This document shows, piece by piece, positions 52,477 to 61,132 of a DNA stretch of 64,000 nt (its first letter is position 1; each line of letters starts with the position of its first letter). The stretch comes from Yeosuana aromativorans (GTDB lineage Bacteria; Bacteroidota; Bacteroidia; Flavobacteriales; Flavobacteriaceae), in contig NZ_BMNR01000007.1 in assembly GCF_014646655.1 (NCBI RefSeq), positions 62,001-126,000 of the forward strand. The letters run 5' to 3'. The notes beneath the pieces were generated by a model, which made no database searches, was not told the origin of the DNA, and was given only the letters and a program-made list of their open reading frames with translations. The position numbers and the translations under genes are program-made.

Positions 52477-54051
52477 ATGGACAACTCAATTATATTTATT
52501 GCAGGAGGTGTTCTATTAGGATTACTAATAGGATTTATTGTAGCAAAAACATTAGAGAAAAACAATGCGTCAAAGCTTATTAAGGGCGCCAAAAAGAGTG
52601 CAGCCTCTATCATTAAAGAGGCCAATAATGAGGGCGAATCAATAAAAAAAGATAAAATACTTCAAGCCAAGGAGAAATTTATTGAGCTGAAGGCAGAGCA
52701 TGAAAAGGTTATTCTTGCTCGCGACAAAAAAATAGCTGAAGCTGAAAAACGTATACGCGATAAAGAATCGCAAATATCATCAGAACTGGCTAAAAACAAA
52801 AAGCTCAATGATGAAGTTGAAGCCAAGATTAAGGATTTCAATCATAGATTGGACATTCTTGACAAAAAACAAGTAGAGATAGACAGGCTCCATAAAAGCC
52901 AGGTTGAGCAATTGGAGGTTATCTCAAGTTTATCTGCTGAAGATGCCAAGGCGCAGCTTATAGAATCCTTAAAAGGAGAGGCTAAAAATGATGCAATGGC
53001 GTATGTGCAATCTACGGTTGAAGAAGCCAAGTTAACAGCGCAGCAAGAAGCCAAAAAAATCATCATCAATACCATTCAACGTATAGGAACAGAGGAAGCA
53101 GTTGATAACTGCGTTTCGGTATTTAATATTGAATCAGATGATGTAAAAGGGCGTATCATTGGTCGTGAAGGTCGTAACATTCGTGCTATCGAGGCTGCAA
53201 CTGGTGTAGAGATTATAGTTGATGATACTCCTGAAGCCATTATACTGTCTTGTTTTGATTCTGTTCGTCGTGAAGTAGCACGTTTATCATTGCATAAATT
53301 GGTTACTGACGGAAGAATTCACCCGGCCAGAATAGAAGAGGTTGTTAAAAAGACCAAAAAGCAAATTGAACAAGAAATCATTGAGGTAGGTAAGCGTACC
53401 GTTATTGATTTAGGTATCCATAATTTACATCCAGAATTGATTAAGATGGTTGGTAGAATGAAATACCGATCATCTTACGGACAGAACTTATTACAGCATT
53501 CACGTGAAGTGGCCAAACTTTGTGGCGTTATGGCAGCTGAACTTGGATTGAATCCTAAATTGGCCAAACGCGCCGGATTGCTTCATGATATAGGAAAAGT
53601 GCCAGATGCAGAAGCCGATATGGAAACACCACATGCTATTTTAGGAATGCAATGGGCCGAAAAATTTGGGGAACTGCCCGAAGTTTGCAATGCCATTGGA
53701 GCGCATCATGATGAAATAGAAATGAAATCCTTATTGTCTCCCATTATACAAGTATGTGATGCCATTTCAGGCGCACGACCAGGAGCAAGACGTCAAGTGT
53801 TGGATAGTTATATTCAACGTTTAAAAGATTTAGAAGATATCGCTTTTGGATTCCAAGGGGTGAAAAAAGCCTATGCCATACAAGCGGGTAGGGAATTGCG
53901 TGTGATAGTTGAAAGCGAAAAAGTTGATGACCAAAAAGCAGCCGATTTATCGTTCAGTATATCCCAAAAAGTCCAAACGGATATGACCTATCCAGGACAG
54001 GTGAAAGTAACCGTAATCAGGGAAACCAGAGCCGTGAATATAGCTAAATAA
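52477..54051 (+). CDS. rny: Ribonuclease Y
   Basis: This 524-residue protein has an N-terminal membrane anchor (about 3-24) and a long coiled coil (about 28-170). The KH domain ([20 protein letters not shown]) follows. The HD domain has [11 protein letters not shown] and [12 protein letters not shown]. The length is usual for RNase Y (about 520). It starts mRNA turnover at the inner membrane. It is downstream of zapA and the 6S-type RNA; a terminator follows at 54072-54098. Confidence 0.95.
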   Translation: MDNSIIFIAGGVLLGLLIGFIVAKTLEKNNASKLIKGAKKSAASIIKEANNEGESIKKDKILQAKEKFIELKAEHEKVILARDKKIAEAEKRIRDKESQISSELAKNKKLNDEVEAKIKDFNHRLDILDKKQVEIDRLHKSQVEQLEVISSLSAEDAKAQLIESLKGEAKNDAMAYVQSTVEEAKLTAQQEAKKIIINTIQRIGTEEAVDNCVSVFNIESDDVKGRIIGREGRNIRAIEAATGVEIIVDDTPEAIILSCFDSVRREVARLSLHKLVTDGRIHPARIEEVVKKTKKQIEQEIIEVGKRTVIDLGIHNLHPELIKMVGRMKYRSSYGQNLLQHSREVAKLCGVMAAELGLNPKLAKRAGLLHDIGKVPDAEADMETPHAILGMQWAEKFGELPEVCNAIGAHHDEIEMKSLLSPIIQVCDAISGARPGARRQVLDSYIQRLKDLEDIAFGFQGVKKAYAIQAGRELRVIVESEKVDDQKAADLSFSISQKVQTDMTYPGQVKVTVIRETRAVNIAK

Positions 54052-54071
54052 AACTATAATTTTATAATATT

Positions 54072-54098
54072 AAAAAGCCAGCTAATGCTGGTTTTTTT
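54072..54098 (+). terminator. Terminator after rny
   Basis: The stem AAAAAGCCAGC / GCTGGTTTTTTT has the short loop TAAT and is followed by T. It lies between the convergent rny and xerD genes. Confidence 0.8.
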
Positions 54099-54993
54099 AT
54101 TTTCTGGGATGGTATTTCTCTACAACTTTTGATAAATGACCTTTATCTAAATGCACATATATTTCAGTTGTGGTAATACTTTCATGGCCCAACATCATTT
54201 GTATAGAGCGTAAATCGGCATTGTTTTGCAATAAATGGGTAGCAAAAGAGTGTCTGAACGTATGGGGCGAAATACTTTTTTTAAGACCGATTCTTTCAGC
54301 CAATTGTTTGATAATGGTAAAAATCATGGCTCTGGTAAGTTGTTTGCCACGTCTGTTTAAAAACAAGGTATCCTCATGGCTGGGTTGTATGGGAACATGC
54401 GGTCTGATTTGGTCTTTATAGATATTGATATATTTCTGGGTGCTTTTTACAATGGGTACAAATCGTTGTTTGTCACCTTTTCCAGTGACTTTAATAAAGC
54501 CTTCATCAAAAAACAAATCGGATATTTTTAAATTAATCAGCTCACTTACGCGCAGTCCACAACCATATAAGGTTTCAAGCATGGCCCGGTTTCGTTCACC
54601 TTCATGAGTACTCAGGTCTATGGCTTTTATCAAATTATCAATTTCAAATTCACTTAATGTGTCCGGTAGTTTTCTGCCTATTTTTGGAGACTCAATCAGT
54701 TCCAACGGATTGGAATTTCTGTAATCTTCAAAAACCAAATAATTAAAAAAACTGCGCAAGCCAGAGATAATTCTGGATTGTGTACGCTCATTAACGGTTT
54801 TGGCTATATCATAAATAAACTGCTGAATGATATCTGGTGTTATAGAAATGGGTGTGTACGAAAGATTTTTGGTTTCCAAATAACCCATTAACTTATGGAC
54901 ATCAAGCGTATAATTATCAATGGAATTTTTTGATAAACCCCGTTCAATTTTTAGGTATAGTTGATAATCTTTAAGTGCATGTTGCCATTTCAT
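54097..54993 (-). CDS. xerD: Tyrosine recombinase XerD
   Basis: This 298-residue integrase family protein has the full catalytic set R148 (GCGLRVSELI), K172, H244-R247 (SPHTFRHSFATHLL), H270 (LGHESI) and Y279. The N-terminal SAM-like domain is present (residues 1-100). The length is usual for XerD. It resolves chromosome dimers at dif with XerC. The closely packed barrel-gene cluster lies upstream on the opposite strand. Confidence 0.93.
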   Translation of the reverse strand: MKWQHALKDYQLYLKIERGLSKNSIDNYTLDVHKLMGYLETKNLSYTPISITPDIIQQFIYDIAKTVNERTQSRIISGLRSFFNYLVFEDYRNSNPLELIESPKIGRKLPDTLSEFEIDNLIKAIDLSTHEGERNRAMLETLYGCGLRVSELINLKISDLFFDEGFIKVTGKGDKQRFVPIVKSTQKYINIYKDQIRPHVPIQPSHEDTLFLNRRGKQLTRAMIFTIIKQLAERIGLKKSISPHTFRHSFATHLLQNNADLRSIQMMLGHESITTTEIYVHLDKGHLSKVVEKYHPRK

Positions 54994-55046
54994 ATAGGTA
55001 AAAATAGCATAAAACTTTATTTTTTTAACTGATTTTCAATTAATGT

Positions 55047-55080
55047 TTTGTCATATTCTTTGTGAAAATAAATATATTTG
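55047..55080 (+). promoter_or_regulatory. Promoter before the first barrel gene
   Basis: TTTG (55047-55050), a 22-base spacer, then TATATTTG (55073-55080). This matches TANNTTTG; the first barrel gene starts at 55142. Each of the next two barrel genes also has such a -7 box (see below). Confidence 0.5.
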
Positions 55081-55141
55081 CGAATGTCAAAAAAATAGTG
55101 TTAATTTATTGTCTATAAACTAATCTAAACACTTAAAAATT

Positions 55142-55615
55142 ATGAAAAAACTATTATTATGTACTGCTTTTGCAGTATTTGCGTTTTCTAATGTTAATGC
55201 TCAAAATTTTAATGTGGGTGTTAATTTAGGGTTGCCTATGGGTGATATTAAAGATTACAGTAGTTTAAACATTGGAGTAGAAGCTAATTATCTATGGCAA
55301 GTATCAGAAGAGTTTGATGCTGGTATATTAGCTGGATATACTACGTTTTTAGGAAAGGATGGAGCTGATGCTTTAGGCTATTTGCCCATTGCCGCTGCTG
55401 GACGCTTTAATGTGTCTGAAGATTTTACTATTGGAGCTGATTTAGGTTATGCCATTGGTATTAATCCTTCTGGTCTTGATAGTGGATTTTATTACTCACC
55501 AAAATTGCAATACGGGGTTAGTGAGTCAATAGACATTGTTTTAGCTTATAAAGGAATAAGTGTAAATAGTGTTAATGTTAGCTCTTTAAACATAGGAGTT
55601 GAATTTGGATTGTAA
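55142..55615 (+). CDS. Small outer-membrane beta-barrel protein 1
   Basis: This 157-residue protein has a signal peptide MKKLLLCTAFAVFAFSNVNAQ-type (1-21), followed by alternating strands with glycine and aromatic ends (NVGVNLGLPMGDI, NIGVEANYLW, SLNIGVEFGL). It is likely an OmpA/PagP-size barrel in the outer membrane. First of three consecutive genes with the same signal-peptide style. A terminator follows. Function unknown. Confidence 0.75.
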   Translation: MKKLLLCTAFAVFAFSNVNAQNFNVGVNLGLPMGDIKDYSSLNIGVEANYLWQVSEEFDAGILAGYTTFLGKDGADALGYLPIAAAGRFNVSEDFTIGADLGYAIGINPSGLDSGFYYSPKLQYGVSESIDIVLAYKGISVNSVNVSSLNIGVEFGL

Positions 55616-55645
55616 TTATAAAATAATAAATAAGGTTACAAAAGA

Positions 55646-55672
55646 GGAGCTTGATCAAGCTCCCTTTTTTTG
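55646..55672 (+). terminator. Terminator after barrel gene 1
   Basis: GGAGCTTGATCAAGCTCC is a perfect self-complementary 18-bp palindrome, followed by a run of seven T residues. Confidence 0.85.
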
Positions 55673-55727
55673 TGGGTTTTACTCAGAATTCTTATAAAAA
55701 AAAATTTTTTTATAAGAATTTCCGTAT

Positions 55728-55735
55728 TAAATTTG
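55728..55735 (+). promoter_or_regulatory. -7 box before barrel gene 2
   Basis: TAAATTTG fits TANNTTTG, 25 bases before the ATG at 55760; no good -33 TTG is seen at the usual distance. Confidence 0.4.
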
Positions 55736-55759
55736 ACTAACAATTAAACCAAATTTATC

Positions 55760-56308
55760 ATGAAAAAAACATTTTTATTAGCTGCTTTTGCAGTATTAGG
55801 ATTATCACAAGTAAATGCTCAAGAAGCATCAAATGGAGGACAAACATCTAAAGGAAAATGGTTAATCGAAGCCAATACGGGTTTTTCTGCTGGCGGCGAG
55901 ATTGGCTTTGTTCAGCATACCGCTAATACAGGTTTTGGATTGTATTCCATTGATGGGCAAACTGCTTGGTCAATAGGTGCTGAAGGCGGATATTTTGTAA
56001 TGGATGACTTAGCTGTTAAAGCTGGTTTAGGCTATTCAGATTTAGATTACGTGACTGTCTTTTCGTATAAGGTAGGTGCCAAGTATTATGTAATTAGCAA
56101 GATACCGTTTCAAGTTGATTTGAACGGGGCTAGCATTAAAGATAACAACGAAAACCCGTTGTGGTTAGGATTACAAGGGGGTTATGCTATCTTTTTGGGT
56201 GATAACGTTAGTATTGAACCTGGATTACGATATAGCGTATCGTTAAATCAAGATTTTTACGATAAAGGAATTTTTGAAGCTCGTATCGGGTTTGCATTAC
56301 ATTTCTAA
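55760..56308 (+). CDS. Small outer-membrane beta-barrel protein 2
   Basis: This 182-residue protein has a signal peptide ending QVNAQ (1-21). The body shows barrel strands (GKWLIEANTGFSAG, AWSIGAEGGYFVMDDLAVKAG, GVG-type repeats, and FEARIGFALHF at the end, a typical barrel terminus with F). The 22 bases up to and including the ATG are almost the same as at barrel gene 3, and its terminator matches that of gene 3. Function unknown. Confidence 0.75.
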   Translation: MKKTFLLAAFAVLGLSQVNAQEASNGGQTSKGKWLIEANTGFSAGGEIGFVQHTANTGFGLYSIDGQTAWSIGAEGGYFVMDDLAVKAGLGYSDLDYVTVFSYKVGAKYYVISKIPFQVDLNGASIKDNNENPLWLGLQGGYAIFLGDNVSIEPGLRYSVSLNQDFYDKGIFEARIGFALHF

Positions 56309-56330
56309 AACAGAAATAGTAAGATTTTTA

Positions 56331-56361
56331 AAAACCGAAGTCATTACACTTCGGTTTTTTT
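56331..56361 (+). terminator. Terminator after barrel gene 2
   Basis: The stem AAAACCGAAGT / ACTTCGGTTTT with loop CATTAC is followed by T. The terminator after gene 3 has the same stem with loop TATTAC. Confidence 0.85.
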
Positions 56362-56420
56362 GTGGTCAAAATTTTCTTAATAAAAGTAAGAATATACTTA
56401 ATTATATATAAGATTTTTCC

Positions 56421-56428
56421 TATTTTTG
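56421..56428 (+). promoter_or_regulatory. -7 box before barrel gene 3
   Basis: TATTTTTG fits TANNTTTG, about 60 bases before the ATG at 56488. Confidence 0.4.
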
Positions 56429-56487
56429 TATATCACTACAAAATTGGTTTGTCTGTGAATTTAAAAATCAATTAAACTAAATTTATT

Positions 56488-57087
56488 ATGAAAAAATTAT
56501 TTTTAACTGCTTTTGCAGTTTTTGTGTTTGTTGTTGTAAATGCTCAATCTGATAATGGTGATTTTACTTTAGCGCCTCAAGTGGGAGTTAATTTCTCAAC
56601 CTACTCATCCTCTGACGCAAGTTATGATGCAAGAACATCTTTTGCCGGCGGAATTGTTGGTGAATATTATTTAAGTGACCGTTGGAGTTTGCGCTCAGGG
56701 TTATTATATGACTCAATGGGTGCTAAAGACAGCTATGACAATATTGATAAACTGAATTATTTAACCATTCCTTTGAATGCAAACTGGCATTTTGGTAAAA
56801 CCAGAAATTGGTATTTGAATTTTGGTCCAGCCGTAGCAATCATATTAAGCGCAAAAAGTGACCTTTCTGGAGGTCAAACTATTGATGTTAAAGATTATGT
56901 TTCAGGGACAGATATAGGTATAGCTTTAGGGATTGGGTATAAATTCGATATTAATGATAATTTTCAACTTTGTATAGATTATCAAGGATATGGTGGAATC
57001 ATCAATATTGACAATAGTAATAACCTACCATATGATATTAGAAACTCAAGAAGTTCATTTAATATTGGAGGAATTTTTAAATTATAA
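56488..57087 (+). CDS. Small outer-membrane beta-barrel protein 3 (porin-like)
   Basis: This 199-residue protein has a signal peptide ending VNAQ (1-20). The barrel body includes FTLAPQVGVNFSTY, VGEYYLSDRWSLRSGLLYDS, LNYLTIPLNANWHF (typical of the outer-membrane beta-barrel PF13568 group) and FNIGGIFKL at the end. The nearby barrel genes differ, so this is a family of relatives rather than exact copies. Confidence 0.8.
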   Translation: MKKLFLTAFAVFVFVVVNAQSDNGDFTLAPQVGVNFSTYSSSDASYDARTSFAGGIVGEYYLSDRWSLRSGLLYDSMGAKDSYDNIDKLNYLTIPLNANWHFGKTRNWYLNFGPAVAIILSAKSDLSGGQTIDVKDYVSGTDIGIALGIGYKFDINDNFQLCIDYQGYGGIINIDNSNNLPYDIRNSRSSFNIGGIFKL

Positions 57088-57110
57088 GACATAAATTCAA
57101 AAGATTAATA

Positions 57111-57141
57111 AAAACCGAAGTTATTACACTTCGGTTTTTTT
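57111..57141 (+). terminator. Terminator after barrel gene 3
   Basis: The stem AAAACCGAAGT / ACTTCGGTTTT with loop TATTAC is almost identical to the one at 56331 and is followed by T. It lies just before aroQ. Confidence 0.85.
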
Positions 57142-57167
57142 ATGTCTATTTTTAATATCTTTATCCC

Positions 57168-57584
57168 ATGAAGAAACTCATCATCATTAACGGGCCTAAT
57201 TTAAATTTGCTTGGTAAAAGAGAGCCGGCTATTTACGGAAGTTTAACCTTTACAGAATTTTTGGATACCATTAAATCTAAATACTCAAATGTTCATATTG
57301 ATTATTTTCAATCCAATATAGAAGGCGAACTTATAGATAAATTGCATGAAGTGGGTTTTAGTTATGATGGTATTATTTTAAATGCCGCGGCCTACACCCA
57401 TACATCTATTGGATTAGGTGATGCCATTAAAGGAATAGAAACACCCGTGGTTGAAGTTCACATTTCCAATACGTTTGGCAGAGAGGAATTTCGTCATCAA
57501 TCATATATTTCTCCCAATGCGAAAGGCGTGATTCTTGGCTTTGGTTTACAGAGCTATGAATTGGCTATCCAAAGTTTTTTGTAA
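57168..57584 (+). CDS. aroQ: Type II 3-dehydroquinate dehydratase
   Basis: This 138-residue enzyme has IINGPNLNLLGKREPAIYG (active-site start), FQSNIEGELIDKLHEVG, GIILNAAAYTHTS and VEVHISNTFGREEFRHQS. It removes water from 3-dehydroquinate in the shikimate pathway; the enzyme is normally a dodecamer. It sits behind the barrel-gene cluster and on the opposite strand from xerD. Confidence 0.95.
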   Translation: MKKLIIINGPNLNLLGKREPAIYGSLTFTEFLDTIKSKYSNVHIDYFQSNIEGELIDKLHEVGFSYDGIILNAAAYTHTSIGLGDAIKGIETPVVEVHISNTFGREEFRHQSYISPNAKGVILGFGLQSYELAIQSFL

Positions 57585-57700
57585 AAAATAGTTTTTTACC
57601 TAAAAACTATTATTGCAGCTACATTTATTATTTATGATTTGTTTATGATAAATTAAAAATTTATCAGATTAGATTTGTAGTAACCACATAATACTAACAG

Positions 57701-58183
57701 ATGGGTTTTAGAATTACCATAGCTTTTATTTTAATGACTTTTAATCTGGTTTTTGCTCAAGAAAAAAGTCAGAACGATAGTTCAGAATTTCAAAACCGAA
57801 CGAAGGCTAATAGTAAATCTAATATCTATAAAGCTTATTTTACAGAAATATGACTTTCCAATAACTTGGTTTTTCAGCAAGAAATGTTCTCTAGAAGTAC
57901 CAGTGATTATAAGATTGTTGAAATTCCACTAGTTTTAAAGTATGCTTTAACAAAAAAATTCAGTTTTTTAATAGGCCCAAAAGTTGATATCATCAATTAT
58001 GGTTTCTATAATGAAAAAAAAGTATCTATTTACAGTACCATGGGCATTCAATACGAGGTTTCAAAAAGTTTATTGTTAGATGCTAGGTTTAATTATAGAT
58101 TTACAAACGAAAGCCCTATAAAGACAGATTACACATTTGATAGTAAGGCATCCTTTACTTTAGGGTCCAAACTTAAATTTTAA
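57701..58183 (+). pseudogene. Outer-membrane barrel gene broken by an in-frame TGA
   Basis: ATG 57701 begins a signal peptide (VFAQ at about residue 20). After 50 codons there is TGA at 57851-57853. The same frame then continues open to the stop at 58183, with the typical barrel segment YKIVEIPLVLKYALTKK and a barrel-like end SFTLGSKLKF. The N-terminal part before the TGA is also short for this family, so a deletion is possible too. A gene corruption, sequencing error or (less likely) a recoded TGA could explain it. Confidence 0.65.
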
Positions 58184-58187
58184 AAAA

Positions 58188-58219
58188 CAAAAAAAGCTCT
58201 GAAATTTTCAGAGCTTTTT
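58188..58219. terminator. Bidirectional terminator between the barrel pseudogene and lpdA
   Basis: AAAAAGCTCTGAAA / TTTTCAGAGCTTTTT is a perfect 14-bp stem with no real loop, followed by T and A runs on both sides. Confidence 0.8.
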
Positions 58220-58251
58220 AATCTAATATCTATATTTTTTTTATCTCTTAT

Positions 58252-59628
58252 CTATAAGTGAATCACTTCACCATAGGCATCAGCAACAGCTTCCATAACG
58301 GCCTCACTCATTGTTGGATGTGGGTGTACGGCTTTTAAAACTTCATGACCAGTGGTTTCCAGTTTTCTGCCTAAAACCGCTTCGGCAATCATATCGGTTA
58401 CACCGGCACCAATCATGTGGCAGCCTAGCCATTCCCCATATTTGGCATCAAAAATAACTTTTACAAAGCCTTCTTTATTACCGCCTGCACTGGCTTTTCC
58501 AGAAGCAGAGAACGGGAATTTTCCAACCTTGATTTCATAGCCTTTTTCTTTAGCTTGCTTTTCGGTTAAACCAACACTGGCTATTTCTGGTGAACAGTAT
58601 GTACAACCAGGAATATTGCCGTAATCTAAAGCTTCAACATGCTGTCCGGCTATTTTTTCAACACACAAGATACCTTCAGCGGAAGCAACATGGGCCAAAG
58701 CTTGGCCTGGTGTAACATCACCTATGGCATAATATCCTGGAATATTGGTTTGGTAATAGTCATTGACCAATATTTTATCTCTGTCTACTGCAATGCCAAC
58801 ATCTTCCAACCCAATGTTTTCAATATTGGTTTTAATGCCAACTGCGCTTAAAATAATATCAGCTTCAAGCACTTCTTCACCTTTACTAGTTTTTACGGTA
58901 GCTTTAACACCATCCCCAGACGTATCTACTTTTGTGACTTCAGAAGACGTCATGATTTTAATGCCATTCTTTTTAAAGGAACGTTCCAATTGTTTGGAAA
59001 CTTCTTCGTCTTCAACAGGAACAACGTTTGGTAAAAACTCAACAATGGTCACATCAGTTCCCATGGAATTATAAAAATAAGCAAACTCAACACCAATAGC
59101 TCCTGAACCAACCACAATCATTTTCTTTGGTTGTGTTGGCAAGGTCATGGCTTCTCTATAGCCTATAACTTTTATACCGTCTTGAGGCAAACTTGGCAAT
59201 TCACGAGACCGTGCACCAGTTGCTATAATAATATGGTCTGCACTGTATTCTGTTCCGTTAACGTCAATCTTCTTTCCAGATTTCAGTTTACCAAACCCTT
59301 CAATAACGTCAATTTTGTTCTTTTTCATTAAAAACTGAACACCTTTGCTCATGCCGTCAGCAACACCACGACTGCGTTTTACAACGGCATCAAAATCTTT
59401 ATCATAATCTTTAACTGAAAGGCCATAATCTTCAGCATGCTTTAAATATTCAAACACTTGGGCAGATTTTAATAACGCTTTTGTTGGGATACAACCCCAA
59501 TTTAAACAGACTCCACCTAGACTTTCTTTTTCAACAATAGCTGTTTTAAAACCTAATTGCGAGGCTCTAATAGCCGTAACATAGCCGCCGGGACCACTTC
59601 CAAGAACAATAATATCGTATTTACTCAT
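58252..59628 (-). CDS. lpdA: Dihydrolipoyl dehydrogenase
   Basis: This 458-residue flavoprotein is the E3 of 2-oxo acid dehydrogenases. FAD motif GSGPGGYVTAI is at 10-20; the redox disulfide GGVCLNWGCIPTK has C41 and C46. The NAD site is VVGSGAIGVEF, and the second FAD motif is YAIGDVTPG. The C-terminal HPHPTMSEAVMEA has the catalytic histidine and glutamate. It reoxidises lipoamide in the cytoplasm. No E1 or E2 gene is adjacent. Confidence 0.95.
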   Translation of the reverse strand: MSKYDIIVLGSGPGGYVTAIRASQLGFKTAIVEKESLGGVCLNWGCIPTKALLKSAQVFEYLKHAEDYGLSVKDYDKDFDAVVKRSRGVADGMSKGVQFLMKKNKIDVIEGFGKLKSGKKIDVNGTEYSADHIIIATGARSRELPSLPQDGIKVIGYREAMTLPTQPKKMIVVGSGAIGVEFAYFYNSMGTDVTIVEFLPNVVPVEDEEVSKQLERSFKKNGIKIMTSSEVTKVDTSGDGVKATVKTSKGEEVLEADIILSAVGIKTNIENIGLEDVGIAVDRDKILVNDYYQTNIPGYYAIGDVTPGQALAHVASAEGILCVEKIAGQHVEALDYGNIPGCTYCSPEIASVGLTEKQAKEKGYEIKVGKFPFSASGKASAGGNKEGFVKVIFDAKYGEWLGCHMIGAGVTDMIAEAVLGRKLETTGHEVLKAVHPHPTMSEAVMEAVADAYGEVIHL

Positions 59629-59743
59629 GAGTATTAGTTAATCAAAATTTCAAGCTACGAATTTACGAAACCAAATTTGAATAAAGAATTTAGAGCCCTA
59701 TAAATTTATACTTTTGTTACCTTTGCCATGTAATCAATCATTT

Positions 59744-61030
59744 ATGAATATACCTCGAACTAGTTATCCACGTGTTGTTATCATTGGAGGTGGATTTGCC
59801 GGCATTTCACTGGCAAAAAAATTGTCTAAGCAAGAAGTTCAGGTTGTACTACTGGACAAACACAATTACCATACGTTTCAGCCTTTGTTGTATCAAGTGT
59901 CTACAGGTGGATTGGAACCCGATTCCATAGCGTATCCCATCAGGAAAATACTAAAAAACTTTACGAATTTCCATTTTAGGTTGGCGCATGTTGAAACAAT
60001 TGATACTGAAACAAGCGAAGTTATCACGGATATTGGCGTTTTAAAGTTTGATTATTTGGTGTTAGCCTCCGGATCCAAGACCAATTATTTTGGTAATACG
60101 GAGATAGAACAGTACAGTATGGCCATGAAAACCATACCACAATCACTCAATTTGAGAAGTTTGATACTTGAAAATTTTGAAGAAGCTTTGTTGACTTCGG
60201 ATTTGAATGAGCGCAATGCTTTGATGAATTTTGTTATTGTTGGGGCTGGACCCACAGGTGTAGAATTAGCAGGTGCTTTAGCAGAAATAAAAAAAGGTAT
60301 TTTACCTAAGGATTATCCGGATTTGGATACGCGTTCCGTTCAAATTAATTTGATCCAGTCTGGTGACCGCATTCTCAAGGAGATGAGTGAAAAAGCTTCT
60401 GAAAAAGCTGAGGATTTCCTTGAAAAATTAGGTGTTAATGTCTGGAAGAATGTCCGCGTTACCAATTATGACGGCAAGACCGTGACCACGAATTCCGATT
60501 TAACATTTGAAACAGCAACGTTCATTTGGGCAGCCGGAGTTAAAGGCGCTACAATAAAAGGACTTGATGGCAATGAATTTGTAACAAAAGGAAATCGGAT
60601 ATTAGTTAATGAGTTCAATCAAGTAAAGGGGTTCAAGCATATTTTTGCAATTGGTGATGTAGCGTGTATGGAAAATGATGAATTTCCAAAAGGTTTGCCT
60701 ATGATGGCACAACCCGCAATCCAACAAGGGCATCAATTGGGAGACAATATATTGAGGCTGTTAGAAAACAAACCCATGAAATCATTTGTTTATAATGATA
60801 AAGGAGCCATGGCGACCATAGGACGGAATAAAGCTGTGGTAGATTTAAAGCATTATAAGTTTCAAGGCGTGTTTGCCTGGTATGTTTGGATGTTTGTGCA
60901 TCTGTTTTTTTTAATTGGTTTTAGAAACAGGGTAGTGGTTTTCATCAATTGGGTTTATAATTATATCAGATTTGATAGAGAAGCCAGACTCATAATTAGA
61001 CCTTTTAAAAAGAAATTAAAAAGAGCCTAA
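59744..61030 (+). CDS. NAD(P)/FAD-dependent oxidoreductase, type II NADH dehydrogenase-like
   Basis: From ATG 59744 the product is 428 residues. FAD motif VVIIGGGFAGISLAKKL lies near the N-terminus, and TFQPLLYQVSTGGLEPDSIA is typical of NDH-2. IVGAGPTGVELAGALAE is the NAD site, and IFAIGDVACM the C-terminal FAD site. A hydrophobic segment near the end (about 378-400) may anchor it to the membrane. It would pass electrons from NADH to quinone without pumping. A -7 box TACTTTTG (59709-59716) overlaps an upstream TTG extension, which excludes that start. Confidence 0.9.
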   Translation: MNIPRTSYPRVVIIGGGFAGISLAKKLSKQEVQVVLLDKHNYHTFQPLLYQVSTGGLEPDSIAYPIRKILKNFTNFHFRLAHVETIDTETSEVITDIGVLKFDYLVLASGSKTNYFGNTEIEQYSMAMKTIPQSLNLRSLILENFEEALLTSDLNERNALMNFVIVGAGPTGVELAGALAEIKKGILPKDYPDLDTRSVQINLIQSGDRILKEMSEKASEKAEDFLEKLGVNVWKNVRVTNYDGKTVTTNSDLTFETATFIWAAGVKGATIKGLDGNEFVTKGNRILVNEFNQVKGFKHIFAIGDVACMENDEFPKGLPMMAQPAIQQGHQLGDNILRLLENKPMKSFVYNDKGAMATIGRNKAVVDLKHYKFQGVFAWYVWMFVHLFFLIGFRNRVVVFINWVYNYIRFDREARLIIRPFKKKLKRA

Positions 61031-61061
61031 ATATTCATGAATTGATATATTTTTAAAAAAG

Positions 61062-61077
61062 TAGGGCTTAACCTACT
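61062..61077. other. Short inverted repeat upstream of the NTF2-fold gene
   Basis: AGTAGG and CCTACT flank GCTTAA, giving a six-base-pair stem around 61061-61078. It sits 55 bases before the start of the next gene. It may be an operator or a weak hairpin; no U run follows. Confidence 0.25.
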
Positions 61078-61132
61078 GTATATCAAATATTTTAATTAAG
61101 TTTATAGAATTAACCAACCAATTTTAATTAAA

